A stretch of DNA of 13,308 bases from Nostoc sp. CHAB 5834 (GTDB lineage: Bacteria; Cyanobacteriota; Cyanobacteriia; Cyanobacteriales; Nostocaceae). The position numbers and the translations under genes were made by a program. This document shows, one piece after another, positions 7,009-13,308 of this stretch. Below the pieces are notes generated by a model. It did no database searches and was not told the origin of the DNA. It was given only the letters and a program-made list of their open reading frames with translations. How positions within the stretch are numbered: position 1 is the first letter of the stretch; each line of letters opens with the position of its first letter. The stretch spans positions 1 through 13,308 of the forward strand of contig JAIVFU010000150.1 of NCBI GenBank assembly GCA_020829485.1, given 5' to 3'.

Positions 7009-7501
7009 CTACCCAAACGGGCGCATATAGCGCTCCCAGTTTTCCTTATTAAATGGACTGCGCCACTTCAAAATTAAGTTCAATTCCAACTCCTGCCGTG
7101 CGCGTCGATCAACCGGAGCATCCCACCAAAATGCGGCGTTGACTGCTGGAGAGTAACCCATAGCGATAATGTAAATCCTGGTAGCTGGCGATGTAATCTT
7201 TGCAGGCGTGTATACCCTGCCATCGCTTGTTACTACGGCAAGTTTCCCCCACATACAAAATCAAACCAGCCGCCGAGTCAATGATGAAATAGAGACACGC
7301 ATCACCTGGGCTGTTTGCTGGCATTCGATAAAATGACATTGGCACAAGCCGCAACAAAAGTGGATCAAATTGGTCTGGGTCGCAGTGCTTAGGGGTAAGG
7401 TCAAATAATGCCGTCTGCTGTGGTGGTTTGTTCTCTCTCACCTTCTGCTGATACTCAAATATTTGCGTTTTCCACTTCAGCAGGGCATCAGCACTCATCA
7501 C
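7009..7501 (-). pseudogene. GIY-YIG nuclease family gene interrupted by one frameshift
   Basis: The first frame (from ATG 7499-7501) contains ACLYFIID and ILYVGET, the GIY and YIG strands of the nuclease core, and the catalytic-type arginine in SNKRWQ (Arg93). It then reads DYIASYQDLHYRYGLLS and derails near 7144-7153. The next frame supplies the rest: AVNAAFWWDAPVDRRARQEL, carrying the helix with the metal-binding glutamate, then LKWRSPFNKENW, ending at TAG 7009-7011. Dropping one base restores a protein of about 163 residues. The family cleaves DNA in repair, restriction and homing contexts; the role of this stand-alone type is not known to me. In-frame codons continue upstream to 7545 (YKPIEEAIRAEALV), so the original start may have been further out. 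The defect could be a real mutation or a sequencing error. Confidence 0.82.
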
Positions 7502-7877
7502 CAGCGCCTCTGCTCTGATCGCTTCCTCAATAGGCTTATACCTCTAACAAGAGTGCTGTGGCAATGGTTGCTGATGTATATCAAAATGCTGCCAATGCGA
7601 TGCTTTTTTAAGAAACGGTAAAAACTTACTTGACCAGAGTACCTATTTTGTCTTAAAGTGTCTTGTACTTTCTTGATATTGTCTTAATAAATATTCTTTT
7701 TAAAAGACTGAAACTTCATATTCTAAAATAGACTTTACGGACTCACTATTATTTGCAAAAACATATAACTTTGCTTCATCATCTCTTAAATTAAAAGTCA
7801 TTATTCATACCCATGTATTAACAGATTAAGTGATTGATATTAGAGAAGTAGTTGCCAAATTTAACTTGTCTAATATT
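7502..7877. other. AT-rich spacer upstream of the ribbon-helix-helix gene
   Basis: No gene is called here. The left part may be the lost N-terminal end of the GIY-YIG gene. A 24-codon start-less + strand stretch (7548-7610) encodes NKSAVAMVADVYQNAANAML but has no start and stands alone. The middle holds phased TCTT(A/G) repeats. The right part is AT-rich with no clear promoter. Confidence 0.5.
7649..7688 (+). promoter_or_regulatory. helically phased TCTT(A/G) repeats, possible operator
   Basis: TCTT followed by A or G occurs at 7651, 7661, 7671 and 7682, that is at 10, 10 and 11 bp steps. Two copies extend to the identical octamer TGTCTTAA (7649-7656 and 7680-7687). One-turn spacing places each unit on the same face of the helix, as expected for a cooperatively bound protein. 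The nearest candidate binder is the ribbon-helix-helix protein encoded about 190 bp downstream. Function is inferred from spacing only. Confidence 0.35.
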
Positions 7878-8039
7878 ATGAATAAAAAATGGGCTGCTAA
7901 ACGACTTACAATCAATCTCACCTCAAGTGAAGCAGAGAAGCTGGAAAAATACTGCTCAAAGACTGGCAGACCAGCAACCGATGTCATCCGAGAATTAATT
8001 CGTTCTCTGCCGATTCAAGAAGTACAAAATGCCAATTAG
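7878..8039 (+). CDS. small ribbon-helix-helix (CopG/Arc-like) DNA-binding protein
   Basis: This is a 53-residue protein from the ATG at 7878. KRLTINLTSSEAEKLEKYCS is a beta strand followed by helix A. TGRPATDVIRELIRSLP is the turn and helix B, the two-helix pattern of the MetJ/Arc/CopG fold. Such proteins bind DNA as dimers through the paired strands and often act as repressors, plasmid copy controllers or antitoxins. A GTG at 7830 would add 16 residues, but those do not look like the fold, so the ATG is preferred. It has no adjacent toxin-like gene in the same orientation, and the GIY-YIG remnant upstream is on the other strand. It may be a solitary regulator. The family call is fairly safe; the target is unknown. 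Confidence 0.68.
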   Translation: MNKKWAAKRLTINLTSSEAEKLEKYCSKTGRPATDVIRELIRSLPIQEVQNAN

Positions 8040-8441
8040 CAATTCATCTAAGGTAAGTTTAAGGGGTTTTCCTTTCCCTTTTCTTCCAAAATCCGACAAG
8101 TATTGATAGTACACTTACCAGCACATTATTAAAAAAGCTCTTGAATCGACAAAATTTCAACAGCAGTAGTAGCTCAAAGTGATTCAACACTGATTATGTG
8201 TATAGAAAGGGCTGGCAACTTTTTTTAGCTGGCATTTAGTAAACCGCATATAAAATAAAGCCCTGGTAAAATTCAGGGCTTTTAACTTGAAAAGTCGATT
8301 TTCATCCAAAAATATTACTTGTCATTAATCCTGGGTGAAGGAATCTTTCTAAGTGTATCCAAAGCTACGGGTGATGGCTCTCCTGCTGGTACGATGAAAG
8401 TGTTTTTCCGACTGGGATTGCCACCAAATGAATTAGACACT
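8040..8441. other. spacer with terminator, no gene seen
   Basis: It contains a clear intrinsic terminator near its centre (8257-8284). An open + strand frame across 8319-8567 runs opposite the small minus-strand gene and reads as a shadow. An open minus-strand stretch (8315-8450) past that gene's stop is in another frame and has no recognisable content. Confidence 0.45.
8257..8284 (+). terminator. intrinsic (rho-independent) terminator
   Basis: AAAGCCCTG (8257-8265) and CAGGGCTTT (8274-8282) form a perfect 9-bp stem with an 8-base loop, followed by T residues. It is the best terminator in the window. Read on the + strand it lies about 220 bp after the ribbon-helix-helix gene. Because the left arm is preceded by A residues, it could also act on the minus strand for the small gene at 8442-8633. 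Confidence 0.75.
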
Positions 8442-8633
8442 TCAACGGTTTTGATAAATCGAATCACGCCCAGCTTTTGCTGCTGCTTCAGCACTATCGT
8501 AAATCGGATAGTCACCGAATACCGTGCCATCGGGGCTAACAATCCGAAACTGCCAGCATTTACATGAGGTGTAAAATACGACTAAAACACGAGAGTGAAT
8601 ACAGACAACTGAATGAATCTTGGTGGTAGTCAT
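8442..8633 (-). CDS. small hypothetical protein, 63 aa
   Basis: From the ATG at 8631-8633 the protein begins MTTTKIHSVVCIHSRVLVVF. It ends with WQFRIVSPDGTVFGDYPIYD and an Ala-rich helix (SAEAAAKAGRDSI). The second half resembles small cyanobacterial proteins in which an aromatic, Pro-Asp-Gly-containing strand pair is followed by a helix, but I cannot name a family. The frame is open back to a TTG at 8705; the ATG is preferred because the extra residues look unlike protein. The overlapping + strand frame has less plausible composition. Function unknown. Confidence 0.45.
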   Translation of the reverse strand: MTTTKIHSVVCIHSRVLVVFYTSCKCWQFRIVSPDGTVFGDYPIYDSAEAAAKAGRDSIYQNR

Positions 8634-8772
8634 AGTACTGTGCGCTTGCTGAATATTAGAAAAACAGCCATTCTCATAACGAAAATAGGTATAAATGCGT
8701 TTCAAGTGAAACTAACAGATCAAACCTAGTTATAGATGTTCTAGAAAACTTTTTTAGATTAGCACTTTTTGC

Positions 8773-8813
8773 AACTAACTTAAGTATGAATAATAGTCTA
8801 TCTTAAGTAAGTT
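8773..8813. repeat. inverted repeat followed by T-run, possible terminator
   Basis: Arms AACTAACTTAAG (8773-8784) and CTTAAGTAAGTT (8802-8813) pair at 11 of 12 positions around a 17-base loop, followed by TTTG. The stem is AT-rich and would be weak as a terminator. Confidence 0.45.
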
Positions 8814-8876
8814 TTTGTAAATGACGTACAGCAATTAGATTGTTACTTGATAGTTACAAAGAGCTTTCCATAAAAG

Positions 8877-8908
8877 GAGTACCTAAAAATCAAAGGTTTT
8901 AAGTACTC
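8877..8908. repeat. stem-loop, 12-bp arms with one mismatch
   Basis: GAGTACCTAAAA (8877-8888) pairs with TTTTAAGTACTC (8897-8908) except for one C/A position. The loop is ATCAAAGG. It starts about 64 bases after the previous hairpin. No adjacent gene explains it. Confidence 0.5.
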
Positions 8909-9299
8909 TTTATCTAAACTAGGATTTAGCCATTGTACAAATTAGCCATAATGTTGCTTTTCATTTCGGCTTTTCAGGCATGTCAGGAAGTTGGGTGTGG
9001 GGGGTAGCGGATACGGCATTGACCGTAGCTCTGAAACCCCTTTCAATGCAAACCAGAGTGAAAGATGGGGCTTGTGACGAAGAGGGTTGTTGGGGCTATA
9101 TATTCCCCACACCCTACAACCTATACCCGCCCCAACGGGGCTTGGTCAGCTCTACCGCAGGTTCAAATAATTTGACGGGAGCAGATGCTGAAATATGTTG
9201 TAGTGCAATCTCTAACGGTACTCGGTATTTTGAGAAATGCGATAATATCAGGTACGGGTTTTGGTTAACATAGAAATTCTAGTTCCTAAAAAATCAACT

Positions 9300-9500
9300 A
9301 TGCCCAAGACTTGGAATCTAAAAATAGATAACTATTTTCAAGCCAACCCAAACTGCATCATCGCCACAGCCCATGTAGACTCGTTCCCTATAGACGAATG
9401 GCACGAAGAAAAGCGTAAATCACTGGTATTCGTGGATGAAAGGGTGTGGGGAATTAAGAAGATGTTGAACTCCTTGACGCACTCGCATTTAATTGTCTAG
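9300..9500 (+). CDS. hypothetical protein or gene fragment, 66 aa
   Basis: From the ATG at 9300 the protein reads MPKTWNLKIDNYFQANPNCI, then TAHVDSFPIDEWHEEKRKSL and VFVDERVWGIKKMLNSL, ending at TAG 9498-9500. The composition is convincingly protein-like (balanced charge, alternating hydrophobics), but I recognise no family. The same frame is open further upstream to a TTG at 9261 (VNIEILVPKKST), so the true start may be earlier, or the ORF may be the 3' fragment of a longer gene whose 5' part has decayed. No ribosome binding site is visible before the ATG. Confidence 0.42.
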   Translation: MPKTWNLKIDNYFQANPNCIIATAHVDSFPIDEWHEEKRKSLVFVDERVWGIKKMLNSLTHSHLIV

Positions 9501-9544
9501 AACACACGAAGCTGCAACCCTGGTAGCAAAGAGGTTTCACATAA

Positions 9545-9679
9545 GGGACTTCCAAGTAAAAAAATATTCCATTGCTATTGTTCACTGTTGACCGTTGACG
9601 GTTCACGAGTTTTCAGTCAACAGTCAACAGTCAACAGTCAACGACTTTAATGTGGAATAATTTATTTTTTGGAGTTCCC
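9545..9679. mobile_element. 135-bp MITE-like element with nested heptad repeats
   Basis: The left end GGGACTTCCAAGTAAAAAAA and the reverse complement of the right end, GGGAACTCCAAAAAATAAAT, are similar over about 28 bases down to ATTCCA. The outside bases are TAA on both sides (9542-9544 and 9680-9682), compatible with a 3-bp target duplication. Inside lie four tandem CAGTCAA units (9614-9641). An opposing GTTGACCGTTGAC (9587-9599) can pair with them, giving a hairpin within a hairpin. There is no coding capacity. Confidence 0.7.
9614..9642 (+). repeat. (CAGTCAA)4 heptanucleotide tandem repeat
   Basis: Four exact CAGTCAA units plus one further C. Heptameric short tandemly repeated sequences of this kind are well known in heterocystous cyanobacteria. 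Degenerate inverse units TTGACCG and TTGACGG lie at 9588-9601. Confidence 0.9.
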
Positions 9680-9733
9680 TAAATCTTCGTGCCATTCGGT
9701 ATAGGGGAAAGACTCTTAGCCCCCCATGCCCTA

Positions 9734-9765
9734 CCTGACTTTTCCAGTTATCCAGTTAAGTCAGG
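9734..9765. repeat. stem-loop with 8-bp perfect arms
   Basis: CCTGACTT (9734-9741) and AAGTCAGG (9758-9765) are exact reverse complements around a 16-base loop that contains TCCAGTTA twice. It lies about 260 bp before the sigma factor start. It could be a leader structure or a leftover repeat. Confidence 0.5.
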
Positions 9766-9984
9766 AACTCTCATTTAGAGCTTGGGTAATACCAGCTAAT
9801 TAATTCTCAACAAGTTAAGTTTAATGACAAAACTTACCAGAGGTAGAACTTTGGAATGGAGGTATAGTAAGCGCTCACTGGATACGGTTATAAATGATTG
9901 CGTTATAAATTGAATTCAACTATTGCAATATCGGGTTAATATTTTTAGCTGTTAAATCAGGAAAATTAATTCAGCGATTTGATT

Positions 9985-9990
9985 TATACT
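9985..9990 (+). promoter_or_regulatory. possible -10 element (TATACT) of the sigma factor gene
   Basis: TATACT lies 36 bases before the ATG at 10027 in an AT-rich leader. The position 17 bp upstream reads AAAATT, which is not a good -35, so if used it is a weak or alternative promoter. Assigned on sequence similarity alone. Confidence 0.3.
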
Positions 9991-10026
9991 TTTAGGTTCG
10001 TCTAAATATCAAAAAAGTTTTGTCGT

Positions 10027-10977
10027 ATGTCCAGCCTGAGTCCAGACATGGTTCGTATCTATTTGCAAGAGATTGGTCGTTATCCAATGCTAACCGCAGA
10101 CCAAGAAATTGCTTATGGCAGGCAGGTACAGCAAATCATGGCAATTGAGCAAAGAAAAAATGAACTCACCCAACAACTAGATCGTGAGCCAACAATGGTC
10201 GAATTAGCTGTTGATATTGACAAAAGTGAATTGGAAATAGCTCAAATACAAAATCTTGGGCAACGAGCCAAACAAAAAATGGTGACAGCAAACTTGCGTC
10301 TGGTGGTTTCGATTGCCAAAAAATATACTAAGCGCAATCTGGAATTCTTAGATTTGCTGCAAGAAGGGGCAATAGGTTTACAAAGGGGTGTAGAAAAATT
10401 TGACCCCAATCGCGGCTATAAGCTTTCCACCTACGTATACTGGTGGATTACGCAATCAATCACACGGGCGATCGCAGAGAAATCTCGTACTGTACGCTTG
10501 CCAATTCATATCACCGAACAACTGAACAAAATTAAGAAGGTACAGCGAGAATTATTTCAGACACTGGGTCGTCCAGCCAATGTTGTAGAAATTGCTGAAA
10601 TTTTAGACTTACAACCAAGCCAGATTAGGGATTTTCTCAGCAGTTCAAAGCAGCCAATTTCTCTAGATGTAAAGATTGGAGATAACCAAGACACAGAACT
10701 TAGTCAACTTTTACCAGATGAGGGCATATCTCCAGACGAACATATCACCAAAGAACTTTTACGCCAAGACATAAATAGTTTATTAGAATCACTCAAACCG
10801 ACGCAACGTGAAGTATTAATTTTGCGTTTTGGGTTAGAGAACGATCAAGAACTAACTTTAGCTCAAATTGGAGAGAAATTGAATGTCAGTAGAGAACGAG
10901 TTCGCCAAATTCAGCAGCAAGCAATCACTGTTTTACGTCGTCAAAAAACTGAAATTCAACAGTATTTAGTTTCGTGA
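10027..10977 (+). CDS. group 2 sigma-70 family RNA polymerase sigma factor
   Basis: This is a 316-residue protein. It directs RNA polymerase to promoters; group 2 factors resemble the primary SigA but are dispensable and usually serve stress, nitrogen or stationary-phase responses in cyanobacteria. Region 1.2 is seen at about 5-38 (DMVRIYLQEIGRYPMLTADQ). Region 2 spans about 83-155 with NLRLVVSIAKKY, DLLQEGAIGLQRGVEKFDP and the -10-binding YVYWWITQSITRAIAE. Region 3 covers about 158-235 (LPIHITEQLNKI). Region 4 covers about 250-308 with the helix-turn-helix LAQIGEKLNVSRERVRQIQQ. The long N-terminal region 1.1 of SigA is absent. Small departures from the usual core are TQSITRAIAEKSRTVRLP where IRQAITRAIA is more common. 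Length and layout fit the SigB-type cluster, but I cannot choose a symbol safely. Confidence 0.95.
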   Translation: MSSLSPDMVRIYLQEIGRYPMLTADQEIAYGRQVQQIMAIEQRKNELTQQLDREPTMVELAVDIDKSELEIAQIQNLGQRAKQKMVTANLRLVVSIAKKYTKRNLEFLDLLQEGAIGLQRGVEKFDPNRGYKLSTYVYWWITQSITRAIAEKSRTVRLPIHITEQLNKIKKVQRELFQTLGRPANVVEIAEILDLQPSQIRDFLSSSKQPISLDVKIGDNQDTELSQLLPDEGISPDEHITKELLRQDINSLLESLKPTQREVLILRFGLENDQELTLAQIGEKLNVSRERVRQIQQQAITVLRRQKTEIQQYLVS

Positions 10978-11003
10978 GAAATACTTATTGATGATATTTT
11001 AAG

Positions 11004-11023
11004 AGCAACCGATGCAGGTTGCT
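11004..11023 (+). terminator. stem-loop after the sigma factor gene
   Basis: AGCAACC (11004-11010) and GGTTGCT (11017-11023) form a perfect 7-bp stem with loop GATGCA, 27 bases after the sigma factor stop. No T-run follows directly, only CTAAAAAC, so this is at best a weak terminator or a stabilising 3' structure. Confidence 0.45.
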
Positions 11024-11184
11024 GGTCTAAAAACTTGTTCGTCAAACTCGAAATCAAAACCGAAATCCTCCGAGTAGGCTGGATGAATCGTGCTAGATGT
11101 CACCTCAGTAGGAGATAGAATCGTTAGGATCTTACCAGTCTACTCTTCTCCATTCCATTTCTCCGAAATACCTACTGAGCCAAA

Positions 11185-11823
11185 ATGACTATTACCTGCA
11201 AACTTCTTTTAGAAAATCACGCTCAAGATTGGCAAGAAGCAACTGTGCATCCCTTTCTAGAACAGTGTCAATTAGGTATAATTAAACCCCAGCAATTCAA
11301 TACATGGTTGATGCAAGATTATCTGTTTGTTGTGGAATTTACGCGGATGGTAGGGCGAGTATTAGCCAGCGCACCTCCAGAACATTTTGATGTGATACTT
11401 GGAGGACTGGCAGCTCTTAAAGACGAACTCAATTGGTTTCAAGAAAAAGCTACCCAACGACAACTGAATCTTAATATAAAAAAACAACCAACCTGTAGAG
11501 AATACTGTGAATATATGCAGAGTCTTACAAACAAGCCTTATCCTGTACAAGCAACTGCATTTTGGGCTATTGAATTAGCCTATAATCAAGGTTGGCAACT
11601 ACCAGGTAAGATGCCTGCTCCTTACAATGAATTTGCACAAAGATGGGGAAATACTGATTTTACAAAATATGTAAAACTTTTGTCACAGCAAGCTGATGAG
11701 GTTTTAGAAACGGCAGAGGAAGATATTCAAAAACAAGCTGAAGAATCTTTTTTAATGGTGGCAAAATTTGAACATAATTTCTGGCAGATGGCTTTTCACA
11801 CAGTACAGCATGAATCAAAATAG
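11185..11823 (+). CDS. tenA: TenA family protein, TenA_E-like (thiamine salvage / thiaminase II family)
   Basis: This is a 212-residue all-helical TenA/THI-4 family protein of normal length. Family members hydrolyse thiamine or its degradation products so that the pyrimidine can be reused. Seen here: WQEATVHPFLEQCQLGIIKP at the N-terminus, the active-site Asp45 in LMQDYLFVVEF, an aromatic cluster around REYCEYM (106-111), ATAFWAIELAYNQGW (123-137), and the late glutamate in KFEHNFW (Glu196). The cysteine that classical TenA carries in the mid-protein helix is missing, and the helix has Glu130 in AIELAY, the pattern of the TenA_E branch. That branch is linked to amino-pyrimidine salvage; activity here is inferred. 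No TPP riboswitch is recognised upstream. It follows the sigma gene by 207 bp and need not be co-transcribed. Confidence 0.9.
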   Translation: MTITCKLLLENHAQDWQEATVHPFLEQCQLGIIKPQQFNTWLMQDYLFVVEFTRMVGRVLASAPPEHFDVILGGLAALKDELNWFQEKATQRQLNLNIKKQPTCREYCEYMQSLTNKPYPVQATAFWAIELAYNQGWQLPGKMPAPYNEFAQRWGNTDFTKYVKLLSQQADEVLETAEEDIQKQAEESFLMVAKFEHNFWQMAFHTVQHESK

Positions 11824-11965
11824 TTTTTAACGGACGAGTGTGAAACGCCCACAAATTCTTCTTAATTTCTTACATCCGAACCTGCAACCCCACACCCAAA
11901 AACCAGTAATATCAAGGGTTAGCGATTTTCAAGCCTGCCATTCAATTATGACCCAACATTGGGAA

Positions 11966-13308
11966 TTAACTTAACCGGAACATGATCTTGGCAAGTTTCC
12001 CAAACCCTTGAGTAAAGGCATATTCAATCTCTGCGGGATCACAAATCTCTGTTAGTTTGGATTTCAGCCCAGGAAGTTCTCTAACCTCAATACAGATATT
12101 TACATATACATCTTTAGTTTCCACATGGAATAGTCCAGCATTTATGTTTAAAAAATCGCCTGTTAGCATTGAACAGTAAGTTAAAGATTCAAGCCATTGT
12201 GATTTGTACTTCATTCTAAAATAATTATCGCCTAAATTCTTTTTGAACTTAGATGACTTTTCCTGTGGTTTTGGTTCCCAGAATATACTATTCTCCAACT
12301 GCCCAAGGGCTTCTATTGTCGTTACATTAGTCGCCACAGTGCTACTGCCTTTAGTTTTAAGCTTTTTCTGTTCAACAAAAGACATAGCCAGGATGCGGTT
12401 CTTATGCCGCTCAAAAGCTTCTTTATACAGTTCCCATGCTTTTTTGGTAATTGCTGATTGGGATGGCTCAACCATTTTAACGATTTCGCGCCAATCTCCA
12501 AGAGTAAATCTAGTAATATTTTCGATAAAAGCGATGAAAATGGCGCTATAAATTTTAGTGGGACTCGCACCCCGTAAACCTTGCCTTCTCATCTCATCAG
12601 TAACTAAGTCTAATCTGTAAGTAGAAACAGAAAGGTCAATTTCTGTAAGCTCAAGGCTAAAACCTTGCCTAAGTCTGATTCTGTTAAAAGTTGGCTTTGT
12701 AGCATTCTCAATAGTAGTAAAATCAATCGTTTCACCACAGCTTGGACAAATAGCTTGGTGATGTTGAATCACCACTCCATCCTCGTCAACTTCGGCTTCA
12801 ATTTTAGCTAATTCATCAATTAGCGGTTTAAAAATATGGGTGCAATGCTCACATTGGATTAAGCCTTTGTTTTGTATTTGTGATATAGTTTCAGGCAATA
12901 AACTCCATTTGCGGGCTTCATCAGGAAGCCCATGTTTTTTCCAATTATCGGTAATATCAATAATTACCGCAGTTGGTTTGAAAGTGTAAGTTCTTAGAAC
13001 CCGCCCCAGCATTTGCAGCCAAAGAGTAGAGCTTTCAGTCGGACGGACGCAGTAGACGCACTCAATATTAGGGCAATCAAAGCCCTCGGTTAAGATTTCG
13101 TAATTAGTAATTACTTGGGTAGTGCCATTGCGAAAACGCTGCAATATTTCTAATCTCTCTTGTGGGGGAGTTTTCCCATCCAAATGTTCGGCACTAATAT
13201 AATTACGAGAAAATTCCGCAGCCAGGGCACGAGAATGTTCTAAGCTACAGGCGAAAATAACTGTACGAAGATTTCGTGCATATTTCAAGTAATTCTCAAG
13301 GATTTCGC
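11966..13308 (-). CDS. superfamily 2 DEAD/DEAH-type helicase, C-terminal part with zinc ribbon (partial, cut by right edge)
   Basis: The frame is open to the last base, so the start and the whole N-terminal RecA-like domain (Walker A and DEAH box) lie outside. Residue numbers count from the codon at 13286-13288. The second RecA-like domain is seen at 1-115: TVIFACSLEHSRALAAEF (motif IV region), TQVITNYEILTEGFDCP (motif V), LWLQMLGRVLR (motif VI with the arginine finger). A zinc ribbon follows with CEHC (146-149) and CPSC (181-184). The remaining 250 residues match no domain I know; they include DWREIVKMVEPSQSAITKKA and a basic linker around 310-350. The protein is soluble and presumably uses ATP to move on nucleic acid. 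It resembles the phage-like or defence-associated SSL2-type helicases, but a role cannot be fixed without the missing half. It converges on tenA, with 142 bp between. Confidence 0.88.
   Translation of the reverse strand, partial: EILENYLKYARNLRTVIFACSLEHSRALAAEFSRNYISAEHLDGKTPPQERLEILQRFRNGTTQVITNYEILTEGFDCPNIECVYCVRPTESSTLWLQMLGRVLRTYTFKPTAVIIDITDNWKKHGLPDEARKWSLLPETISQIQNKGLIQCEHCTHIFKPLIDELAKIEAEVDEDGVVIQHHQAICPSCGETIDFTTIENATKPTFNRIRLRQGFSLELTEIDLSVSTYRLDLVTDEMRRQGLRGASPTKIYSAIFIAFIENITRFTLGDWREIVKMVEPSQSAITKKAWELYKEAFERHKNRILAMSFVEQKKLKTKGSSTVATNVTTIEALGQLENSIFWEPKPQEKSSKFKKNLGDNYFRMKYKSQWLESLTYCSMLTGDFLNINAGLFHVETKDVYVNICIEVRELPGLKSKLTEICDPAEIEYAFTQGFGKLAKIMFRLS

Larger units (their letters stand above)
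8706..9299. other. spacer with two hairpins and a GC-rich inverted repeat
   Basis: The left third is AT-rich and carries two stem-loops (8773-8813 and 8877-8908). The middle has GGGTGTGGGG (8993-9002) as an exact reverse complement of CCCCACACCC (9105-9114), and a small GCCCC/GGGGC hairpin at 9129-9141. A 97-codon + strand frame starting at 8980 covers these repeats. Its translation is rich in Cys, Trp and Gly without recognisable pattern, so it is not called. Confidence 0.45.
9501..10026. other. spacer with MITE, hairpin and sigma-factor promoter region
   Basis: No gene is seen here. It contains the repeat element at 9545-9679 and a stem-loop at 9734-9765. The AT-rich leader of the sigma factor gene (about 9890-10026) must contain that gene's promoter. 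Confidence 0.6.

Noticed and set aside
7548..7610. Start-less 24-codon stretch encoding NKSAVAMVADVYQNAANAML
   Set aside because: It is preceded by a stop, has no start codon and is too short to identify.
8319..8567. 82-codon + strand open frame opposite the small 63-residue gene
   Set aside because: The minus strand has the more protein-like reading (PDGTVFGDYPIYD), so the + frame is taken as a shadow.
9119..9180. tRNA-like fragments (GGTTCAAAT and a D-arm-like stretch)
   Set aside because: No acceptor stem or anticodon arm can be placed on either strand.
8980..9273. 97-codon + strand open frame rich in Cys, Trp and Gly
   Set aside because: It lies over GC-rich inverted repeats that explain its composition, and it shows no recognisable motif.
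9614..9642. CRISPR array suggested by tandem repeats
   Set aside because: The repeat unit is only 7 bases with no spacers; it is a heptad tandem repeat.
11160..11184. Possible TPP riboswitch upstream of tenA
   Set aside because: I looked for the conserved CTGAGA thi-box core in 10978-11184 and did not find it; the CTGAGCC just before the ATG is not enough.

Overview
The window looks like chromosomal (or large-plasmid) DNA of a filamentous, probably heterocyst-forming cyanobacterium of the Nostoc/Calothrix kind. The signs are five perfect copies of the HIP1 octamer GCGATCGC (near 615, 648, 710, 6702 and 10468), a heptanucleotide tandem repeat (CAGTCAA)n inside a small mobile element, dispersed repeats of the GGCGATG...GGGCTACGCC type, a group 2 sigma factor of cyanobacterial type, and an L22-like sequence that reads as cyanobacterial. 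Gene density is low: long spacers hold repeats, hairpins and gene remnants, so this is an accessory or decaying region and not a housekeeping operon.

Layout. 1-84: C-terminal tail of an unidentified + strand protein. 120-465 (-): frameshifted and truncated pirin remnant. 567-719: a 58-bp direct repeat carrying HIP1 sites. 797-1762 (-): aldo/keto reductase with complete catalytic tetrad. 1763-2281: repeat-rich spacer with a 32-bp near-palindrome. 2282-2674 (+): small unknown protein with one hydrophobic segment. 2687-2789: a 103-bp MITE with an 8-bp target duplication, lodged in the narrow gap between that gene and the convergent 2803-5127 (-) gene.

The gene at 2803-5127 is the centre of interest. 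It encodes a near-complete ribosomal protein uL22 domain (residues about 1-114), a basic disordered linker, and a full subtilisin-like S8 serine protease with an intact Asp/His/Asn/Ser set and a large insertion like the jelly-roll of clostridial Csp proteases. A good Shine-Dalgarno and ATG sit exactly at the start of the protease part, so the locus may make both a ribosome-tetherable protease and a free one. I know of no described system of this kind.

5128-6015 is an AT-rich spacer with weak remnants. 6016-6495 (+) is an unrecognised hypothetical protein. 7009-7501 (-) is a GIY-YIG nuclease-type gene broken by one frameshift. 7878-8039 (+) is a small ribbon-helix-helix protein, downstream of helically phased TCTT(A/G) repeats. 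8442-8633 (-) and 9300-9500 (+) are small uncertain ORFs, with hairpins between them. 9545-9679 is a second MITE-like element with nested heptad repeats. 10027-10977 (+) is a group 2 sigma-70 factor and 11185-11823 (+) a TenA_E-type thiamine-salvage protein. 11966-13308 (-) is the C-terminal part of a superfamily 2 helicase with a zinc ribbon, running off the right edge.

Apart from the protease and its convergent small neighbour, no operon-like functional grouping is evident. The AKR, sigma factor, TenA and helicase appear to be independently transcribed genes.
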